8,561 nucleotides of DNA from an uncultured Phascolarctobacterium sp. (GTDB lineage: Bacteria > Bacillota > Negativicutes > Acidaminococcales > Acidaminococcaceae), in NCBI GenBank assembly GCA_900551335.1, contig URVO01000049.1:1-8561 (forward strand), given 5' to 3'. The translations under genes and the position numbers were made by a program. Every line of letters starts with the position of its first letter. Within the stretch, counting starts at the first letter, position 1. Positions 5,277 through 8,561 of this stretch are shown here, piece after piece. The notes under the pieces were generated by a model, which did not search any database, was not told where the DNA came from, and was given only the letters and a program-made list of their open reading frames with translations.

Positions 5277-8200
5277 TGAATATTACGCGCTTTTCCATAA
5301 AAAGGCCAATAGGCATCTGCATGATTTACATATTAATCTGCGTCCTCGGCCTAATCAGCTTTTTTCGCATTGGCGTAGAGCTGCTGCCGGACGTAGATTC
5401 AAAATTTATCAGTGTTATTGTCAACTATCCTGGTGCAAGCACGGAATCCGTAGAGCAGCAGGTGACGAAGCCGATTGAGGACGAGCTGTCCTCAATTTCG
5501 CATTTCAAGCAGGTACGTTCAGCGACGCGTCCAGGACGTGCCGAGATTTTTGTGGAGCTGGACAGTCAGGCTGATGCTGATATGGTGGCGATAGAAGCAA
5601 CGAAAAAGGTTAGCCGCATCCGCAAGAATTTGCCCGAGGATATTGATGAGCCTGCAGTGCTTAAGCGCTCGTCTGAGGAGTATCCGATTATCCAGATTGC
5701 GGCTACCGCCAAGGATGATTTGGATGATATTTTTGCTTTGGCAGACAGCAGCTTCAAGGAGCGGCTGCAGCAGGCGGCGGGAGTAGCTGATGTGGATGTT
5801 ACCGGCGGCCGCGCTAAGGAAATCGCTATTGAGGCTGATAAGGACAAGCTCAATTATTATGGCTTGACGCTGCAGGATATTATTACGGCAGTGAAAAAGG
5901 AGAACGTTATCGTTTCCTCAGGCTCTGTTTATACAGCTGCTTTAGAAAAAACTGTCCGCTTGCAGGCGCAATATAAGACGCCGGAGGAAATAAAGCATCT
6001 GCAGCTTAAGGGCGCAGGCGGCAGGTATGTCGAGCTGGGGCAGGTCGCTAACGTGCAGGCGAAGGATAAGCGTGCTGTGGCATATAGCCGCGTCGATGGT
6101 AATGAGGCAGTGTCGCTGGAGATTTATAAGGCCAGCGGTGCCAATATTGTCGATACTGCCGACGGCGTTATGCGTCAGCTGGAAACGCTGCGCAAGGATT
6201 ATCCGGAATATGTATTCACTGTTGTCTATGACCAGTCGCATTTTGTGCGTGATTCTTTGAGCAATACGCTGAAAACCTTGCTGGAGGGCTTGTTTACGAC
6301 CGGACTTGTCCTGTATCTGTTCCTGCGCGGCTGGAAGTCGTCGCTTGCAGTTATGGTGGCGATTCCGACTTCATTGATTGCAACTTTTTTCCTTATGTAT
6401 CTGGCGGGTTATACCTTCAATATGATGTCACTTATGGGCATGGCGCTCTGTATCGGTATTCTTGTCGATGACTCCATCGTCGTGCTGGAGAATATCCATC
6501 GTTTTTTGGAGCAGGGCAAAAGTGCTGAGGAAGCAGCGGAAGAGGGACGCAACGAGATTGGTATGGCGGCTATAGCTATGACGCTGTGTGATGTCGTCGT
6601 TTTTCTGCCGATTGCCTTTTTGCAGAGTGCGACAGGCCAGTTCTTTAAGCAGTTCGGCATGACGATAGTTTTTGCTACGCTGATGTCGCTGGTTGTGTCG
6701 TTTACGCTGACGCCGATGCTGGCTTCACGCTTTTATAAAAATGGCATGGAAGAGCCACAGGGCAAGCTGTGGAGCCGGCTGGATAATTTCGAAGCGCAGA
6801 TCATTGCTAAATATGAGGTTTTGCTGCGTAAGTGCATTGATAAGCCGAAAAAGCTGGTGCTGGGAGTCGCTGCAGCCTTTGCGGTGGCAGTGGCGCTGGT
6901 GCCGCTCGGAATCGTTGGCTCGGAGTACATGCCGCGTACAGATGAGAGCGCTATTCAGGTGAACATTGAGCTGCCGACAGGCTATAATGCTGACCAGACG
7001 AATGAAGCGCTGCTGTTATTCGAGGATTATCTTGCCAAGGTGCCGGAAATCGAGCATTATATGACGAATGTTACGACGACGCAGAGCATGGGCAAGCTGG
7101 TTATCGCGCTGCAAAGCAGCGATGAGCGCAGCAGGGACGTGTGGCAGGTGGCACAGGGTATCCGCAGCTTTGCCAAACAAAATCTTGGCGATATTAAGGT
7201 GCGCGTCAACGAGATACAGTCGTCGGTTACAGGCGTTTCCGGCGGTCGCAACCTTGTGCGTTCGCCTGTACAGGTGGAGCTGAAGGGCAGCGATATGGAG
7301 CAGCTGGTGGCTGATTCGGAAAAGGTTGTGCAGATTTTTGCGCAGACCGCTGGCCTGAAGGATATCAAGAACTCCTATGTCAAGGGTATGCCTGAGCTTA
7401 AGGTGACGGTAAACCGCGACAAGCTGAAATATTATCACGCGACAGTCAATGATATTGCACAGTCCTTTAACGCCGCCATTGGCGGACGCAGTGCTGGCGT
7501 GCTGGCGAACGATGTGCAGAACCGTGGTAACGATACGGACATAGCGGTGCGTTTTGCCGGCGGCAGCGGCTATGATATTGATGATGTACGCGCTATCCCT
7601 GTGCAGACAGGACGCGGCAGCGTCTTCTTAGGCGACCTTGCTGACGTCGAGGAAGGAGTAGGGCCGATTACTATCCGCCGTGTGAATAAAGAGCGCATTA
7701 TCAACATCCAGTGCAACCTGACGGACAGGCCGCTGAACGAGGTGGTCAAGGAGCTGACGCAGAAGCTTGACAAAGCAGGGCTTAAGAGCACCTATGAGTT
7801 CTCCGGTCAGGCGACGACAATGAACGATTCCTTTAAGGAAATGACGCTGGCTTTGTCGCTGTCGCTGCTTTTGATTTATCTGCTGCTTGCAGTGCTTTAT
7901 GAATCGGTATTTACGCCGTTCATCCGCATGTTCTCACTGCCGCTTGGCATAATCGGCGCGATTTTCTGCTTGCTGCTGACGCATAATACGATAAATCTGT
8001 ATTCCCTCATCGGCATTTTGGTTATGGACGGTCTTGTAGCCAAGAACGGCACGCTGCTGCTTGACTATACGCTGACGCTGATGCATGAAGGCATGGAGGC
8101 GAAGGCGGCGGTTATAGAAGCAGGCAAGACGCGTTTGAAGCCTATTTTTATGACGGCGTTGACGATGGTGGTGGGTATGCTGCCAACGGCGCTTTCACTG

Positions 8201-8335
8201 AGCGCAGGCTCGGAGACGCGTGTGAGCATGGCGTGGGTTATTATCGGCGGTATGATAACGTCGACAGTGTTCACGCTGCTGGTTTTGCCGATATTGTTCC
8301 TGTGGTTGAAGGGCAGATTTCCTAAGAGAATATGA
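5276..8335 (+). CDS. RND efflux transporter, HAE-1 (AcrB/MexB-like) family
   Basis: This is an inner-membrane proton-driven exporter, the pump of a tripartite efflux system for drugs or other amphiphiles. It has 1019 aa, near the usual ~1020-1050. The topology is standard: TM1 at about 12-32 (IGICMIYILICVLGLISFF) preceded by the family start ITRFSIKRP; a porter loop with VxYPGAS and GVADVDVTGG; TM2-6 at about 336-475; TM7 at about 524-548 (KLVLGVAAAFAVAVALVPLG); a second porter loop; and TM8-12 at about 855-1010. Proton-relay residues are present: D398-D399 in the TM4 motif GILVDDSIVVLEN and K923 in the TM10 motif LVAKNGTLLLDY, so the pump should be active. The VDDSIVVLEN form points to HAE-1 rather than heavy-metal HME pumps. 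Substrates cannot be read from sequence. It is last in its operon, with no TolC-type outer-membrane gene alongside, followed by a strong terminator. Confidence 0.96.
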   Translation: MNITRFSIKRPIGICMIYILICVLGLISFFRIGVELLPDVDSKFISVIVNYPGASTESVEQQVTKPIEDELSSISHFKQVRSATRPGRAEIFVELDSQADADMVAIEATKKVSRIRKNLPEDIDEPAVLKRSSEEYPIIQIAATAKDDLDDIFALADSSFKERLQQAAGVADVDVTGGRAKEIAIEADKDKLNYYGLTLQDIITAVKKENVIVSSGSVYTAALEKTVRLQAQYKTPEEIKHLQLKGAGGRYVELGQVANVQAKDKRAVAYSRVDGNEAVSLEIYKASGANIVDTADGVMRQLETLRKDYPEYVFTVVYDQSHFVRDSLSNTLKTLLEGLFTTGLVLYLFLRGWKSSLAVMVAIPTSLIATFFLMYLAGYTFNMMSLMGMALCIGILVDDSIVVLENIHRFLEQGKSAEEAAEEGRNEIGMAAIAMTLCDVVVFLPIAFLQSATGQFFKQFGMTIVFATLMSLVVSFTLTPMLASRFYKNGMEEPQGKLWSRLDNFEAQIIAKYEVLLRKCIDKPKKLVLGVAAAFAVAVALVPLGIVGSEYMPRTDESAIQVNIELPTGYNADQTNEALLLFEDYLAKVPEIEHYMTNVTTTQSMGKLVIALQSSDERSRDVWQVAQGIRSFAKQNLGDIKVRVNEIQSSVTGVSGGRNLVRSPVQVELKGSDMEQLVADSEKVVQIFAQTAGLKDIKNSYVKGMPELKVTVNRDKLKYYHATVNDIAQSFNAAIGGRSAGVLANDVQNRGNDTDIAVRFAGGSGYDIDDVRAIPVQTGRGSVFLGDLADVEEGVGPITIRRVNKERIINIQCNLTDRPLNEVVKELTQKLDKAGLKSTYEFSGQATTMNDSFKEMTLALSLSLLLIYLLLAVLYESVFTPFIRMFSLPLGIIGAIFCLLLTHNTINLYSLIGILVMDGLVAKNGTLLLDYTLTLMHEGMEAKAAVIEAGKTRLKPIFMTALTMVVGMLPTALSLSAGSETRVSMAWVIIGGMITSTVFTLLVLPILFLWLKGRFPKRI

Positions 8336-8357
8336 AAGCTTAAAATATGTATTATTT

Positions 8358-8383
8358 GGGCGGCGCGAAAGCGCCGCTTTTTT
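8358..8383 (+). terminator. Rho-independent terminator of the RND operon
   Basis: A GC stem GCGGCGC (8360-8366) / GCGCCGC (8371-8377) closes a GAAA tetraloop (8367-8370) and is followed by six T's (8378-8383) and then GCTTTT. Two G-U pairs can extend the base. The reverse side lacks a T-run, so it acts on the + strand only. It starts 22 bases after the transporter stop. Confidence 0.95.
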
Positions 8384-8433
8384 GCTTTTCAGCAATACTT
8401 ATAAAAATATTAGTGAAAACATCAGTAAAAAAG

Positions 8434-8462
8434 TTGATTTATAGCTTGACTTATGCTATATT
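8434..8462 (+). promoter_or_regulatory. Sigma-A-type promoter with overlapping inverted repeat, for the antitoxin-like gene
   Basis: TTGATT (8434-8439) and TATATT (8457-8462) are spaced 17 bp. An inverted repeat TATAGC (8440-8445) / GCTATA (8455-8460) with a 9-bp gap fills the spacer and overlaps the -10. That is where an autorepressing antitoxin would bind. A GGAAAGGAG Shine-Dalgarno follows at 8475-8483. Confidence 0.7.
8440..8460. repeat. Inverted repeat, candidate antitoxin operator
   Basis: TATAGC and GCTATA are perfect 6-bp arms around TTGACTTAT. It lies between -35 and -10 and covers four of the six -10 bases. Phd/YefM antitoxins are known to repress their own promoters through short palindromes, so an operator role is a reasonable inference. 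Confidence 0.5.
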
Positions 8463-8492
8463 GAAATTAAGCTTGGAAAGGAGATGAGCATT

Positions 8493-8561
8493 ATGGCATC
8501 TGTCGTAAGTGCAATTAACAATACGGTACCTATCTCGCAGTTCAATCGTGGATTGGCAGGG
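8493..8561 (+). CDS. Phd/YefM-like type II antitoxin, N-terminal fragment (3' truncated by window end)
   Basis: Only 23 codons are visible: MASVVSAINNTVPISQFNRG plus LAG. The NTVPISQFNRGLAG stretch resembles the N-terminal DNA-binding segment of Phd/YefM-family antitoxins of Firmicutes (pattern vPIt.FnrG.A.kif..v), which neutralise a RelE/Doc-type toxin and repress their own operon. ATG 8493 is chosen because GGAAAGGAG (8475-8483) is nine bases upstream. An in-frame ATG at 8484 directly abuts the Shine-Dalgarno and is unlikely. The toxin, if any, would lie beyond the window; because only 23 residues are visible, the family call is moderate. Confidence 0.7.
   Translation, partial: MASVVSAINNTVPISQFNRGLAG

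Noticed and set aside
8195..8395. 66-codon - strand frame across the RND gene end and terminator
   Set aside because: It starts in the terminator region and overlaps the transporter; there is no support for it as a gene.
8411..8431. Near-repeat TTAGTGAAAA / ATCAGTAAAA before the last promoter, examined as a CRISPR or attachment repeat
   Set aside because: Only two imperfect AT-rich copies a few bases apart, with no spacer structure and no integrase or Cas gene.

Overview
The window looks like chromosomal DNA of an anaerobic, diderm member of the Firmicutes, most plausibly a Negativicutes species. This is inference. It rests on Gram-positive-style strong Shine-Dalgarno sites and sigma-A-like promoters, combined with an envelope-spanning RND efflux system that needs an outer membrane, and on a small secreted protein resembling the surface-adhesin E proteins common in that class. 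All genes lie on the + strand and coding is dense.

Layout. (1) 2-262 is the 3' end of a gene whose product ends in a winged-helix domain like that at the C-terminus of AlbA_2/AAA_4 (COG2865) or Fic-type putative DNA-binding proteins. It is closed by a hairpin terminator at 268-328. (2) After a weak promoter, 420-1448 and 1460-3403 encode a two-gene chelatase motor: a ChlI/BchI-type AAA+ ATPase and a ChlD/BchD-type AAA+/acidic linker/VWA protein. No large catalytic subunit (ChlH/BchH/CobN) is present, so the metal and the tetrapyrrole cannot be read from this window. Cobalt insertion with a CobN encoded elsewhere is the likeliest role in a non-photosynthetic anaerobe. (3) A new promoter, whose -35 lies inside the last codons of the ChlD gene, drives three genes: a secreted 185-residue adhesin-E-like protein (3460-4017), an RND periplasmic adaptor (4017-5276) and an HAE-1-type RND transporter (5276-8335). 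Both junctions are TAATG, so the three are probably translationally coupled. A strong GAAA-tetraloop terminator follows at 8358-8383. (4) A well-formed promoter with an overlapping inverted repeat precedes the first 23 codons of a Phd/YefM-like antitoxin, cut by the window end.

Two units therefore dominate. One is a cytoplasmic ATP-driven metal-chelatase motor. The other is a proton-driven envelope pump with an unusual secreted first-gene partner. Nothing in the sequence proves a functional link between them. The most noteworthy points are the orphan I/D chelatase pair, in which both subunits keep intact Walker motifs and the I subunit carries a four-Cys cluster; the secreted protein chained to the pump; and palindromes sitting on the -10 regions of two promoters. 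I did not see a clearly novel defence or mobile system.
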